A stretch of DNA of 64,000 nt from Nonomuraea sp. NBC_00507 (GTDB lineage: Bacteria; Actinomycetota; Actinomycetes; Streptosporangiales; Streptosporangiaceae), in assembly GCF_036013525.1 (NCBI RefSeq), contig NZ_CP107853.1:1240001-1304000 (forward strand), written 5' to 3'. The translations under genes were made by a program, and so were the position numbers. Positions 7,823 through 16,109 of this stretch are shown one piece after another; the first letter of the stretch is position 1; each line of letters opens with the position of its first letter. Below the pieces are notes generated by a model. That model had not been told where the DNA came from. It searched no databases and saw nothing but the letters and a program-made list of their open reading frames with translations.

Positions 7823-8299
7823 CTAGTCGCCCGCGACTGTCAGGCGGCGGAGCTTCTCGTCGCTTGGAGAGCCCGGGACGGCCATGAAGACCACCAGCAT
7901 CTGGTGCTCCACGGGATCCACCAGAAGCTGTCGGCATAGCTCCAGCTCTCCCAGGTCGGCATGCCGGTAGCGTCGGAGGTGCCAGTGACCGGTGACGCCC
8001 ACCTCGACGAGGTAGCGCTCGCGCGCCGCCGGGTCTGCGAACCAGCGGTCGACCAAATAGCGCGACCTTCCGCCGAACCGGGTGTAATCGCCGAACAGAA
8101 CAATCGCCGGACGAGTCTGCAACAGCACCTCGCCGCACCGGGAGAACACCATCGCGGGATAGTCCGGCAGACGCTCGACGATGCGCGTCATGACCGGGCC
8201 GGCATGATCGCCCCCAACCTCATTGGGGCGCGCCCGGAGAAAGTGCTCCAGAAGTTCCCGGTCCACGTTGCTCACCACCTTCCCGGTCCGACCCATCAA
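7823..8299 (-). pseudogene. HTH regulator paralogue lacking its DNA-binding domain
   Basis: 158 residues align with the neighbour at 8375-9196: VDRELLEHFLRARP matches its first helix, then the copy jumps to MTRIVERLPDYPAMVFSRCGE, DYTRFGGRSRYLVDRWFADPAARE and ends PGSPSDEKLRRL. The whole HTH (about 65 residues) and a stretch of about 45 residues in the ligand domain are gone, without breaking the frame. It cannot bind DNA by the usual domain. It could be a decayed duplicate or an inhibitor that pairs with the intact protein. Confidence 0.65.
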
Positions 8300-8334
8300 G
8301 CATGGCGCGAACCGGAAGCCGGATGAATGTCACC

Positions 8335-8365
8335 GTTATCCACGGACAAACAGTCCGTGGATAAC
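8335..8365. terminator. Perfect 13-bp inverted repeat between the paralogues
   Basis: GTTATCCACGGAC, loop AAACA, then GTCCGTGGATAAC. It follows the stop of the HTH regulator by nine bases and precedes its truncated paralogue, fitting an intrinsic terminator without a T-run. The arm also contains TTATCCAC, which resembles a DnaA box, but a single hairpin is better explained as a terminator. Confidence 0.5.
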
Positions 8366-8374
8366 GAGGCGGGC

Positions 8375-9196
8375 TCAGCTCATCGCGATCAGGCGCTGGA
8401 GCTTCTCATCGCTCGGTGAGCCGGGATGCGCCAGGAAGACCAGCAACTCCTGACCCTCGTCGGGATCCACCAGCCGCTGGCCGTAGAGCTCCAGCTCGCC
8501 CAGTTCCGCATGCCGGTAGCGTTTGAGATCGTGGTGGTGGGTGACATCCACCTCGTGCCGCCGCCAGACCTCCGCGAACTCGGGGCTGACCGCCAGCAGC
8601 GCGTCGACGATCTCGCCGGCTGTGCCCGTAGGGTCGGCCGTGTACGCCGCCCGGATCTCCGCGGTGAAGACCCGGCCGCGGAGGGCATGGTCCTCGGGGG
8701 GATAGAGGGCGCGCTGCGCCGGGTCGGTGAACCAGCGGTAGACCAGGTAGCGGGACATGCCGTTGAACCGGGTGTAGTCGCCGAGCAGGGCAACCGCCGA
8801 CTGGTTCTGCAACAGCGTCTCGCCGAACCGGGACAACACGATCGCGGGCGTGTCTGAGAGACGCTCGACGATGCGCCTCATGGCCGGACTGACCTGCTCG
8901 TCGCGTAAGGAGCGCCGCGGAGCCGAGTGCCCGCCGAGGGCGAACAAGTGCTCCCGCTCACTCGGGTTGAGGTTCAGCGCCCGCGCCAGGGCGGCGAGCA
9001 TCTGCTCGGACGGCATCGGACCGCGCTGCTGCTCGAGCCGGCTGTAGTAATCGGCCGACATACCGGCCAGCACCGCGATCTCCTCGCGCCGCAGTCCGCC
9101 CGTACGACGCCGTGAGCCACGGGGAAGCCCGACGTCCTCCGGCTGCAGCCTCTCCCGCCGCGCCCGGAGAAAGTCCGCCAGCAGTGCTCGGTCCAT
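8375..9196 (-). CDS. XRE-type transcriptional regulator with MmyB-like ligand domain
   Basis: 273 residues. The HTH covers about 30-75 (GGLRREEIAVLAGMSADYYSRLEQ), followed by MLAALARALNLNPSEREHLF, which is standard for this actinobacterial group. The C-terminal part (about 110-265) is the MmyB-like domain that can bind a fatty acid-like ligand, with DYTRFNGMSRYLVYRWF and RRHEVDVTHHHDLKRYRH. Such genes usually control a neighbouring dehydrogenase, so the quinone reductase operon is a plausible target. Confidence 0.85.
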   Translation of the reverse strand: MDRALLADFLRARRERLQPEDVGLPRGSRRRTGGLRREEIAVLAGMSADYYSRLEQQRGPMPSEQMLAALARALNLNPSEREHLFALGGHSAPRRSLRDEQVSPAMRRIVERLSDTPAIVLSRFGETLLQNQSAVALLGDYTRFNGMSRYLVYRWFTDPAQRALYPPEDHALRGRVFTAEIRAAYTADPTGTAGEIVDALLAVSPEFAEVWRRHEVDVTHHHDLKRYRHAELGELELYGQRLVDPDEGQELLVFLAHPGSPSDEKLQRLIAMS

Positions 9197-9211
9197 CCCT
9201 CTCTCCGCCCT

Positions 9212-9718
9212 TCAGTCGGTTCGGTTGCGTCCGGCGCGGGGTTTGGCGGACCGTGGCGGGGTGGCGCGCATGTGGTCGCGGACACGACCGAGAACGGTGC
9301 TGAGGGCGGTGAGGTCGTTGCCGGTCATCGGTTCGAACAGCAACTGCCGGACGCGGTCGACATGCCCGGGAAGCACGTGGGCGATCAGGTCGCGGCCGGT
9401 GTCGGTGACAGTCACCATGACACTGCGCTCGTCGTCCGGCGACGGTGAGCGGGTGATCAGGCCGCGTTTGTCCAGCAATCCCGCCTGGTAGGTGAGCCCG
9501 CTGCGGCTGTACACGACACCGTCGGCCAGATCCGTCATCCGCAGCCTGCCCTCGGGAGCGTCCACCAGCCGCGCCAGGATCTGGAACTGCACGTAACTGA
9601 GGTCACCGTCGGCGCGCAGGTGCTCGTCCACCGCGTACTGAAGAAGGCTGCTGACCTCCATCAGAGCGAAGTACGCACCGAGTTGCTCCGAATTCAGGCC
9701 AGGTGCCGGCTCACTCAC
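9212..9718 (-). CDS. MarR-family transcriptional regulator
   Basis: 168 residues. An N-terminal dimerisation helix is followed by LSYVQFQILARLVDAPEGRLRMTDLADGVVYSRSGLTYQAGLLDKRGLITR (winged HTH, about 45-95) and the wing SPSPDDERSVMVTVTDTG with the DxR signature. The C-terminal helix completes the dimer arm. A palindrome lies 12 bases before its start and two more lie before the quinone reductase, so it probably represses both until a phenolic or quinone ligand binds. Confidence 0.9.
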   Translation of the reverse strand: MSEPAPGLNSEQLGAYFALMEVSSLLQYAVDEHLRADGDLSYVQFQILARLVDAPEGRLRMTDLADGVVYSRSGLTYQAGLLDKRGLITRSPSPDDERSVMVTVTDTGRDLIAHVLPGHVDRVRQLLFEPMTGNDLTALSTVLGRVRDHMRATPPRSAKPRAGRNRTD

Positions 9719-9732
9719 CCCATGATCCTACT

Positions 9733-9750
9733 TGCTTTGAATTCGAAGTG
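9733..9750. promoter_or_regulatory. MarR autoregulatory operator
   Basis: TGCTTTGAATTCGAAGTG is a near-palindrome centred on GAATTC. It differs from 7768-7783 by few bases. Being 15 bases from the marR start, it would block transcription or initiation when occupied. Confidence 0.65.
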
Positions 9751-10008
9751 CATCTCGGGTCTGCCGCCCACGCCTGACGACTCGATGCAATCGTGATCGT
9801 CACTGCGGCGCGACCACCCGCTCGGCAAGCCGCCCTTCGGGGGCGGGTAAGGCACTCGCGTTGCACATATCCACACCGCAAGCATCTGATCCGACCGTCT
9901 CGCGATGCACACGCATTGATCACGATTCAAGTGGGGGCGCAGCCGGTAATACGCCACGCCGCTGACCATGCTACGGATCAGTTGTGGGCGTCCTGCCGTG
10001 TGCTCAGC

Positions 10009-10034
10009 GCTGTACAGCAGAGAAGTACAGCAAC
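10009..10034. repeat. Class II arm repeats (GTACAGCA pair), copy 1
   Basis: GCTGTACAGCAG, four spacer bases, then GTACAGCAAC. The pair ends 85 bases before the att core at 10119. The same pair with the same four-base spacer occurs before att copies 5, 6 and 8. Confidence 0.75.
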
Positions 10035-10118
10035 GAGTTCTTACACGATCACACCCTGCCACTCGGGAACTGCTCTCTGAACTGGGCAACGCGGGCTTCA
10101 GGTGGTACCTGGCTCCCG

Positions 10119-10163
10119 TTTGCAAGCAGGAAGTCAGGAGTTCGAATCTCCTAGGCTCCACCA
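10119..10163 (+). repeat. tRNA-Ala 3' fragment, attachment-site copy 3
   Basis: Matches the tRNA from TTTGCAAGCAGG through CTCCACCA, including the CCA. It is the junction between E2 (class II arms upstream) and E3 (class III arms downstream). Confidence 0.92.
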
Positions 10164-10169
10164 GGGAAA

Positions 10170-10206
10170 ACACGCCCTCGCCAGCGAGTCGCGGGCGGGG
10201 GCGTGT
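10170..10206 (+). terminator. Hairpin after attachment copy 3
   Basis: ACACGCCC (10170-10177) pairs with GGGCGTGT (10199-10206) over an inner GC-rich loop. Its place matches the terminator that follows the real tRNA, so it is probably inherited from a tRNA-proximal position. Confidence 0.55.
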
Positions 10207-10222
10207 GACTAACTGAGTGACT
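10205..10222. repeat. Class III arm repeats, downstream side
   Basis: GTGACT-AACTGA-GTGACT begins 42 bases after the att core, the same distance as the class I arms from the tRNA. Close copies lie at 51240-51257 and 51836-51852, before att copy 7. Confidence 0.65.
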
Positions 10223-10336
10223 ACGACCTCTTCTACCTCTCCAGAGCGCCCCGGTAGCGCACCTACACGGAGTGCCCGGTTGGGCACTTCAGGCGTACCC
10301 GCGATCAGATAAGCACTCGGCAGACTGCGCGATCAT

Positions 10337-10846
10337 GTGAGCATGGTAATTGCAGCTCCCTCAGAACGCCTTCCCACAGCGCCAGACCTGATCAAGGTGT
10401 GGTTCCAGTTCAAGCCTCGGGAAGGCTGGCTTCCTTACGACACCGAAGGTCTCTGGGCCACGCGCTTGAGCCGGGACACCGCCCGGGTGGCGAACGTCCC
10501 ATTCCTGCAGGACGGCGTCGCCGAGGGCGACGTGGTGCGCTTCATCACCGACGACGCCGGTCTTCACTGGGCCTGTGAGCGGTGGGAAGCATCGGGCAAT
10601 TGCACGATCCGGGTCCTCCCGGTCCCCGATGGACCGCTGGGACGAAGCGCACAGGCCGTACACGAGCAGTTGGCATCGTTCGGGTTGGGCGGGGAATCCT
10701 TCAGCTCGGAACTTCCCCTGGTCGCCTTCACCGTGCCGGCTGACGCAGACCTTGGGCAGATTAAGTCGCTGCTGATGCGAGGCCAAATGGATGGGTGGTG
10801 GCACTTCGAGGAGTCCTGCATCACCGACGCCTGGCGGACCGCTTAA
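10337..10846 (+). CDS. DUF4265 protein
   Basis: 169 residues starting at GTG 10337 (ATG 10343 also possible). KVWFQFKPREGWLPYDTEGLWATRL, then VANVPFLQDGVAEGDVVRF match DUF4265, a small soluble domain found in actinobacterial islands. The C-terminal half carries a conserved-looking RVLPVPDG strand. No function is known for the family. It is the first gene of unit E3. Confidence 0.75.
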   Translation: MSMVIAAPSERLPTAPDLIKVWFQFKPREGWLPYDTEGLWATRLSRDTARVANVPFLQDGVAEGDVVRFITDDAGLHWACERWEASGNCTIRVLPVPDGPLGRSAQAVHEQLASFGLGGESFSSELPLVAFTVPADADLGQIKSLLMRGQMDGWWHFEESCITDAWRTA

Positions 10847-11002
10847 CGATCGATTTGTTCATTGGCACTCAGAAGAGCGTGGGATCGCTCGGCTCTTGTG
10901 GTAGGGCGTCCTTGAGTCGCACTTCGTGCGAGGACGACGGATTCGTTGATCATTCCGGGCATGTTCCGGATCTTTCTGTGGTGACGTGCCAAGCTGGTAG
11001 AC

Positions 11003-11443
11003 ATGGCGATCGGTTCCGTGCGCAGGATTCTGGCCGTGAAGCCGGATGGTCCATGGCTGGTACTCGTCAATGGGACCGCATGGAATGTCGAGTCGCGAAA
11101 TAGTGGGGTGGATACCCCCTTCGCCATGTCGAGGCTATGGCTCTTACCGCTGTTGGAGATGGCTCGGGACGAGGTCGAGAGGCAAGCCGGGCAGGCGCTT
11201 GGCCCTGATGATCCAGACATCGGTGAAGTCCTGCAGGCGGTCATCCATTGCGGGCTCACAGGGAAGTCGGAGTACTGGATCTCCCGAGTACTGCCATGGA
11301 TGATCGCTGATGAGGTCAGGCTCTTTGCCGGGCTACTCAGCGAGATCGCTGTCGGGCGGCAATGGTCTCAAGCCACACAGCACGCTGCGAAACGACTATT
11401 AAAGCAGAACGGCCATTGGCCAATCGTCTGGCGCCGACGTTAG
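11003..11443 (+). CDS. Hypothetical protein
   Basis: 146 residues, not recognised. It starts at ATG 11003 after weak ribosome-site signal. The N-terminal part reads like beta strands (VRRILAVKPDGPWLVLVNGTAWNVE), the rest is helical with many Trp and Arg residues and no membrane segment or cysteine pair. Codon use is less GC-biased than in the chromosome genes, in line with foreign cargo. Confidence 0.55.
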   Translation: MAIGSVRRILAVKPDGPWLVLVNGTAWNVESRNSGVDTPFAMSRLWLLPLLEMARDEVERQAGQALGPDDPDIGEVLQAVIHCGLTGKSEYWISRVLPWMIADEVRLFAGLLSEIAVGRQWSQATQHAAKRLLKQNGHWPIVWRRR

Positions 11444-11807
11444 AGCTAGCTGGCGAGATTTCGGATCGCAGCTCTTGACAGGCCGCGCTGCCGGCCAGCA
11501 GCCCATTGAGTCTTCCAATAGACCGTGAAATACCTCAACCTTGCCTAACGGGCACGTCGCGGGCACGCCTCCGAAGTGCCGGCAAATTTACAGCGCGTGA
11601 CCGTTTGCGTCGGAAATGGGTTCCCACCAGCGACGCAAGTGTGCCTCGCCATCATACAGTTCATGATCATTGAACGTATATGGCACACAGTAGCGGCGCT
11701 GGTCGCCTCTACTTGGCTGGCCGTGTGTGCTGCATGTGACCGGCTTCTGGGACAGGACCGGTCATGAGAACGTAGGCAGCGTGGATGGGACAAGGGACGA
11801 TCAAGAC
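11444..11807. other. Gene-free stretch with CGGGCACG repeats
   Basis: No gene is supported. AACGGGCACGTCGCGGGCACGC at about 11547 resembles the direct repeat AACGGGCACGCAACGGGCACGC at about 13202. These may be a further arm-type pair left by an older element inside E3. Confidence 0.35.
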
Positions 11808-12644
11808 ATGATTGAGATCTTGAGGGCTGTGCGGCTCGGCGACCTCGTCTCAGGGACGATCAGAGAAGCGGGACGGCTCGGGGCTTCAGTGAGGCTCGAC
11901 GGGCGCCTGGGCCTGGTACCGGCGGACATCGGACCCCTGGACGTCTCATGGTGCCGCCAGCCAGATGAGGCCATACAGGTCGGCCAGCGCGTCACCGCTG
12001 AAGTAATCGCTGTCGACCCGGATCAGGCGAGGATCCGCCTGTCGCTGGCCGCGACCGAGAATCCCGAACTCTGGGCATTCCTGAAAGGACTCCGCCCCGG
12101 TGAGGTACTCAGCGGTGTGGTGGCGGATGTACAACGGTTCGGCGTGTTCGTGGCGCTGGACGATGGGCCGCCTCATCCCGTCTACCCGGGCGTAGGGTTC
12201 CTCACGATTCCCGAGCTTTCCTGGCGGCGTTTCGACAACGCCTACGAAGTCATCGATGTTGGACAGCGGGTGGTCTGCTCCGTCCTCTGCTTCGACACCA
12301 CGAACGGCGAAGCTAGGCTCTCCCTTCGTGCACTCGCGCCTGACCCCTTCCAGAAGTTCGCCGACACAGCCGTCGAAGGTCAAGAGCTCACCGGCACGGT
12401 GACCAAGCTCGTTCCCTTCGGAGCCTTCGTCAAAGTCGCGGAAGGGGCTGAGGGCCTGGTTCACCTGGACGAGCTGGCCTCGATACCGGTTGAGACCCCC
12501 GACCAGGTCGTTCAGGTCGGCGACCGCGTCAAGGTGGCCATCATCGGCCTGGATCGCTCTCGCCGCCGATTACTGCTCTCCCGCAAGGAGGCTGAGCCTG
12601 ATCCTCAGTCGGCTGGCGCAGAAGGAGGTCCGCCCAGGTCATGA
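11808..12644 (+). CDS. Protein with three S1 RNA-binding domains
   Basis: 278 residues from ATG 11808; GTG 11781 upstream is possible. Three S1/OB repeats are seen: RLGDLVSGTIREAGRLGASV to RIRLSLAAT (about 8-82), RPGEVLSGVVADVQRFGVFVAL to EARLSLRAL (about 95-185) and VEGQELTGTVTKLVPFGAFV to RRRLLLSRKE (about 195-270). The third, with GLVHLDEL, is the most canonical. It resembles a part of ribosomal protein S1 or an S1-repeat accessory protein, so an RNA-binding role is likely. Why it is on an integrative element is not clear. Confidence 0.8.
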   Translation: MIEILRAVRLGDLVSGTIREAGRLGASVRLDGRLGLVPADIGPLDVSWCRQPDEAIQVGQRVTAEVIAVDPDQARIRLSLAATENPELWAFLKGLRPGEVLSGVVADVQRFGVFVALDDGPPHPVYPGVGFLTIPELSWRRFDNAYEVIDVGQRVVCSVLCFDTTNGEARLSLRALAPDPFQKFADTAVEGQELTGTVTKLVPFGAFVKVAEGAEGLVHLDELASIPVETPDQVVQVGDRVKVAIIGLDRSRRRLLLSRKEAEPDPQSAGAEGGPPRS

Positions 12645-12865
12645 GTGGTACAGCGCGAAACTCGAACCAGAAGTCTGCGGATTAAAAGATCCAGTTCGGG
12701 CCGTTCCAGATCGTTCAATGCAGGTCAGCACCTACGCACGGTCCATCCTGAAGGGTGCTGAACGGCCTCGTATTGCAACCCAAACTGCAACCCCGGAGGC
12801 CCACTGATCGCTTGGCATCAGCGCCACTCCGAACGCTTTCAAGGGGGCGCAACCTCGTCCCGCCT

Positions 12866-13282
12866 TTAGGAGTAGAAGCCTCTCCCGTACTCCTCGTGGG
12901 GCTTCGTGAAGTCGTTGGGACGCACCTCCCGGAGGTGTTCATAACGCTCGGCGAATCTGTCGATAGCTTCGCGGATCGTGTCACCGAAGTGATCACGCAT
13001 GATCACTATGGCCGGAAGGATGCGCTCAGCGACAATGTGATCATCAACGACATCCCAGACGTCTCTCACAAGAGCATCTTCCCGTAGTTTCAGCTTGGGA
13101 ACTCTTTCAAGATCATGGCCCCTGAACAGGGGAAACGCTGACCTGGGCATACGCCGGTCGAGTGACCGTGAGTCCCCGTGACTCCCTGCTGATCGCCGCA
13201 GGAACGGGCACGCAACGGGCACGCACCCTCTGATCCGTAATCGCCGCTGCCGCTGCGGCTGCGCTGGCATTCTGTCGTGCAT
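12866..13282 (-). CDS. Hypothetical protein, start uncertain
   Basis: The last 80 residues look real (LREDALVRDVWDVVDDHIVAERILPAIVIMRDHFGDTIREAIDRFAERYEHLREVRPNDF in pieces, ending GRGFYS) and are acidic and helical. The N-terminal 55 residues of the long frame overlap the start of the divergent SUKH gene and are low-quality, so translation probably begins further in. Not recognised. Confidence 0.45.
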   Translation of the reverse strand: MHDRMPAQPQRQRRLRIRGCVPVACPFLRRSAGSHGDSRSLDRRMPRSAFPLFRGHDLERVPKLKLREDALVRDVWDVVDDHIVAERILPAIVIMRDHFGDTIREAIDRFAERYEHLREVRPNDFTKPHEEYGRGFYS

Positions 13283-13766
13283 GTCACATGACGATCTGAT
13301 CCAGCGAATCCGTAGACGGGCCTGGGATCCCGCACGCCGCCACGACCGAGTCTACGTCCCGCTGGACTGGCTCAAACGTGAGTACGGCGAGAACATCAGG
13401 AGCCGCATCCACCACACGCAGCAGCCGCTCCGTGAAGGCGGCAGCCTAATGCAACTCAGCTTCGACGGCCCCACACCTGACCACCTCATCAAGGCGGCCT
13501 TGGAAGCAGGTGCCCCCGAAGCCGTCGAGTACTTCAGTGATGTCCCGCATGAGCCGCCGTACCCGCCGATCTCTGAGGCGGACCTGCGAGCCTGCGAGCA
13601 ACGCATCGGCCAGGAGTTACCCAAGCTCCTGCGGAGGGTGTACACGGAGGTGAGCAACGGCGGCTTCGGCCCTTCCTACGATCTCCTGGGCCTTCCGCCT
13701 GGCGGGCACCGGGCATACGAGGTCGGCCCGGACGCGCTCGAAGAATACGAGAAATACCGGAGGTGA
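13281..13766 (+). CDS. SMI1/KNR4 (SUKH) domain protein, truncated
   Basis: 161 residues. The N-terminal half is unrecognised. PPISEADLRACEQRIGQELPKLLRRVYTEVSNGGFGPSYDLLGLP (about 98-142) is the SUKH-1 core with the L-P-L-R-Y and NGGFGP motifs. The domain normally continues for another 60-80 residues; here it stops at YEKYRR and GC-rich hairpin DNA follows. SUKH proteins are often immunity proteins for polymorphic toxins. No toxin partner is beside it, and the truncation suggests an orphan remnant. Confidence 0.7.
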   Translation: MSHDDLIQRIRRRAWDPARRHDRVYVPLDWLKREYGENIRSRIHHTQQPLREGGSLMQLSFDGPTPDHLIKAALEAGAPEAVEYFSDVPHEPPYPPISEADLRACEQRIGQELPKLLRRVYTEVSNGGFGPSYDLLGLPPGGHRAYEVGPDALEEYEKYRR

Positions 13767-14299
13767 GCAGCGTGCTCGGGTTCCCGCTCGTGGCAGCCGG
13801 ATGCTCCATGTACTGGTACATGTCGCTCACTCAGCCGCGGTGCGGCGCGCCGCCGCACCCCGCGCCGCCCTCCCCGCGCTGCGCATGCGGCCTGGGGGCC
13901 GTTCTCGCGCGGGGGTGCGCGCGGCCCGCCGCACAAGCCGGCCGCCGTAACCAACCGAACCCGCCAACCTCAGCGCCGCACCGCCGCCAAGGCCGCTCCG
14001 ACCACCGGCCCCACGCCCCGCTCACCGGACGTTCGTCGCTACCCTTATCACGGGATGCGCCAAAGGCGCCATCGCCAGTACTGCACTCACGATCGCCTCC
14101 ATCTCGCTGGCTGCCGTAGATGGTCGGGGGCGATCGACGGTCCGGGACTTCGTTCCTCAGCCCCGGCCCACCGCACACCCTGGCCCCTGTCCGCTCCCCT
14201 GACGAGTGAGACGACGACGGCGAGAGGAACTTGAAGCCGCCTCGATTCGTTGCCCCGGATAATCCAGACTTCGTGACAGCCGATCAATGCGAGGATGCC
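13767..14299. other. Hairpin-rich non-coding stretch
   Basis: No gene is supported. GTGCGGC/GCCGCAC (13840-13858) and other GC palindromes precede the 35-bp repeat at 13877-13911. The open frames in this region are shadows of GC composition. Confidence 0.5.
13877..13911. repeat. 35-bp GC-rich repeat, copy 2
   Basis: 34 of 35 bases match 2918-2952. It lies about 110 bases after the truncation of the SUKH gene. Confidence 0.6.
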
Positions 14300-14743
14300 A
14301 TGCTCGGAGACTTCATCGGCGTGATCGCGGGTTGGCTCGGGAGCCTGATAGGCAGGAGATTGGGAGTGCCTCGTCCCGTGTCACATCCCGACGGCTCCGT
14401 TACAGTTCCGGGTCTGGTCTACGGCTTCGACGCGCCATCCTACGCCTCCCATCACGGCTGGATAGGCGGATATGTCACTGTTGCGGCTGACACTGTGACT
14501 CATTCGATCGATCGCGAGGGAAAGATCTCACGGCGAGCGATTCCACGCCAGGATGCGTTCATCGTAATCCGTGCGGCTAACGCGGAAGAAGCCGCATCCG
14601 TGCTGAACAGGACAGTTGTCTGCATCACCGTCCCGGGTGGACGGCGATTCATGATCGCAATCGATCCGTCATACCGTCATGTTCTCTCGCTGCTGGACGA
14701 GTCGGCCGTCCCAGATCCGCAAACGCCGTCTGGGACGACCTGA
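14300..14743 (+). CDS. Hypothetical protein
   Basis: 147 residues from ATG 14300, which follows GAGG by six bases; the longer frame from 14231 uses TTG and is less likely. N-terminal MLGDFIGVIAGWLGSLIGRRLG is amphipathic and may touch the membrane. The rest is beta-rich (SVTVPGLVYGFDAPSY, YVTVAADTVTHS, RRFMIAIDP). Not recognised. Confidence 0.5.
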   Translation: MLGDFIGVIAGWLGSLIGRRLGVPRPVSHPDGSVTVPGLVYGFDAPSYASHHGWIGGYVTVAADTVTHSIDREGKISRRAIPRQDAFIVIRAANAEEAASVLNRTVVCITVPGGRRFMIAIDPSYRHVLSLLDESAVPDPQTPSGTT

Positions 14744-14790
14744 GACAGGCCCAGGTTAGAACACCAGAGTTTGACCTTGATGCTCCTTGG

Positions 14791-15186
14791 TTGCTGTTCT
14801 TCGCTCCGAGTGCTAGGCGTAGGGATCGCACGGGTCAAACCCACACACGCCTTCCCATGGAGCCCCATGGGTGTCACAGTCTTGCTGTGGCTGAGCAACT
14901 CGACGACCTACGCGGGGTCCGTCTTACGAATCGCCTCCGTCCGCCCCGCCCGGTCTGGGTCAACCTGCTTTTCATTAGCTTTGGCCAGCTAATCCTCGCG
15001 ACTCAAACGCTGGGGCTGCTCGCGGGTAAGCCGTGGGAAGGCTACGAGTTCCTGTTCGGCTGGGATTTGGGTTCATGGTGGTGGCTGGGGCGCGTCGTCA
15101 TAATCGTGGGCTGGTTTGGCATCGTTTGCTTTCATGTTCAAGATCTCCTGCGGAAGCGCGGCGGTCGCGGAGTCTCGTCTGAATGA
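14791..15186 (+). CDS. Small membrane protein, start uncertain
   Basis: 131 residues. A charged N-terminal part is followed by two membrane segments, VWVNLLFISFGQLILATQTL (about 56-75) and WWWLGRVVIIVGWFGIVCFHV (about 97-117), and a basic tail LLRKRGG. No family recognised. The frame is open further upstream, so the true start could be earlier. It may be structural cargo of E3. Confidence 0.5.
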   Translation: MLFFAPSARRRDRTGQTHTRLPMEPHGCHSLAVAEQLDDLRGVRLTNRLRPPRPVWVNLLFISFGQLILATQTLGLLAGKPWEGYEFLFGWDLGSWWWLGRVVIIVGWFGIVCFHVQDLLRKRGGRGVSSE

Positions 15187-15479
15187 TCGAGCTATCGAGG
15201 TGTGCTTACGTCACCCTGGCGGTGGGGACCTGACCGCCCCCAGTGCTCATTGTGGTGGGTCTCGCCCTCCCCGGACCGCGTGTGCAATATGCATGTAATG
15301 ATCTTGGCGGTTCGAGCGGTATAGCGAGGCTGCGCCGCAGGTCGCACGCTCTATCACCGCGAGAACGGTCAAGAGCTGTAAAACCGCCGAAGATCGTGGA
15401 TGTGCACCCCTTACGAGTGGACGAGGCGGACGGGAAGATCGGGCTAGAGAGGGGATTCTGGCCGTAGTACCCTCACGTC
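15187..15479. other. Gene-free stretch
   Basis: No frame here has a ribosome site or recognisable protein pattern. The last 40 bases would hold the promoter of the small membrane gene at 15480. Confidence 0.4.
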
Positions 15480-15665
15480 ATGACCTCCGTCGAGATCTCG
15501 ATGACCTTTGCTCTTGTAGCCGTGGCCATCACGCTGATCGCAAGAGCACGGCGGCCAGGTCGGACTGATCAGGAGCGTAAGCAGGCTCACGTGACAGTCA
15601 CCATGATGTTTACCTTCTGGTTCAGCGGGATCCTTCTCGGAAAGATCGTTCTCTGGACGAGCTGA
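15480..15665 (+). CDS. Small two-segment membrane protein
   Basis: 61 residues: a first membrane segment at about 5-23 (SMTFALVAVAITLIA), a basic loop ARARRPGRTDQERKQ, and a second at about 38-58. Basic loop inside suggests both ends outside. Unrecognised, but the amino-acid pattern is clearly membrane-like. Confidence 0.5.
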   Translation: MTSVEISMTFALVAVAITLIARARRPGRTDQERKQAHVTVTMMFTFWFSGILLGKIVLWTS

Positions 15666-15675
15666 TTACGAGGTC

Positions 15676-15695
15676 GTGCCATTAGCGTGCCATTA
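15676..15695. repeat. Class I arm repeats, copy near att 4 (GTGCCATTA x2)
   Basis: Two direct copies with 11-base period end 84 bases before the att copy. The segment up to the att copy resembles 3971-4059 (about 80% by eye, including CACTCGCGGACCGTCCTCCG). Confidence 0.75.
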
Positions 15696-15778
15696 AGGGT
15701 GGTCACCAGCGGACAATCACGGTCACTCGCGGACCGTCCTCCGCACAGCTTGAGGCCGTTATCCCCAAAGATCAGGCC

Positions 15779-15824
15779 GCTTTGCAAGCAGGAAGTCAGG
15801 AGTTCGAATCTCCTAGGCTCCACC
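15779..15824 (+). repeat. tRNA-Ala 3' fragment, attachment-site copy 4
   Basis: Matches the tRNA from GCTTTGCAAGCAGG through CTCCACC, slightly longer on the 5' side than the other copies. Class I arms upstream, type D integrase remnant downstream: junction of E3 and E4. Confidence 0.92.
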
Positions 15825-15829
15825 CCAGG

Positions 15830-16108
15830 TCAAAGGCCATGTCGAAAGGGGCCACTTCCCATGGATTGGGAAGTGGCGCGCAGCCCAAGCGTCTCACCCA
15901 GGCGCAACCCAAGAACGAGCACCAGGACGTAGGCCGGATACATCAGGTCGTTGTTCTTGCGCGCCGACTCCAAGAAGGCCCATGCCTCCTCGATGGACCA
16001 GGGCTTGATCTTGCGCTTGCGAGGGACCGGCATCTTGACGTTGGGGGCGACGTTGCGGGCAGGGTCTCCTCTCGCACGGCGTTACTCAGCGCGGCCCGGA
16101 GGGTCAAA
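15830..16108 (-). pseudogene. Tyrosine integrase, internal fragment (type D)
   Basis: TLRAALSNAVREE (end of the core-binding domain) is followed after a frame change by ARNVAPNVKMPVPRKRKIKPWS and IEEAWAFLESARKNNDLMYPAYVLVLVLGLRLGE, the start of the catalytic domain including the first Arg region. The catalytic C-terminus is deleted. A hairpin (GCCACTTCCC/GGGAAGTGGC, 15860-15877) and the sequence AGGTCAAAGGCCA near the att link this left end to those after att copies 5 and 8. Confidence 0.75.
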
Positions 16109-16109
16109 G

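Larger units (their letters stand above)
9751..10336. other. Non-coding block around attachment copy 3
   Basis: No gene is supported here. Open frames that appear on the minus strand carry the well-known antisense-tRNA artefact (RRFELLTSCLQ). The block holds the class II arms, the att copy, a hairpin and class III arms listed separately. Confidence 0.7.

Noticed and set aside
8335..8365. DnaA box cluster or replication origin
   Set aside because: There is one inverted pair only, no DnaA gene and no AT-rich unwinding region; it sits at a gene end and works as a terminator.
9715..10287. Minus-strand frames containing RRFELLTSCLQ
   Set aside because: This phrase is the well-known antisense translation of tRNA genes. 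It recurs at each att copy and at 15587-15823 and is not a protein.
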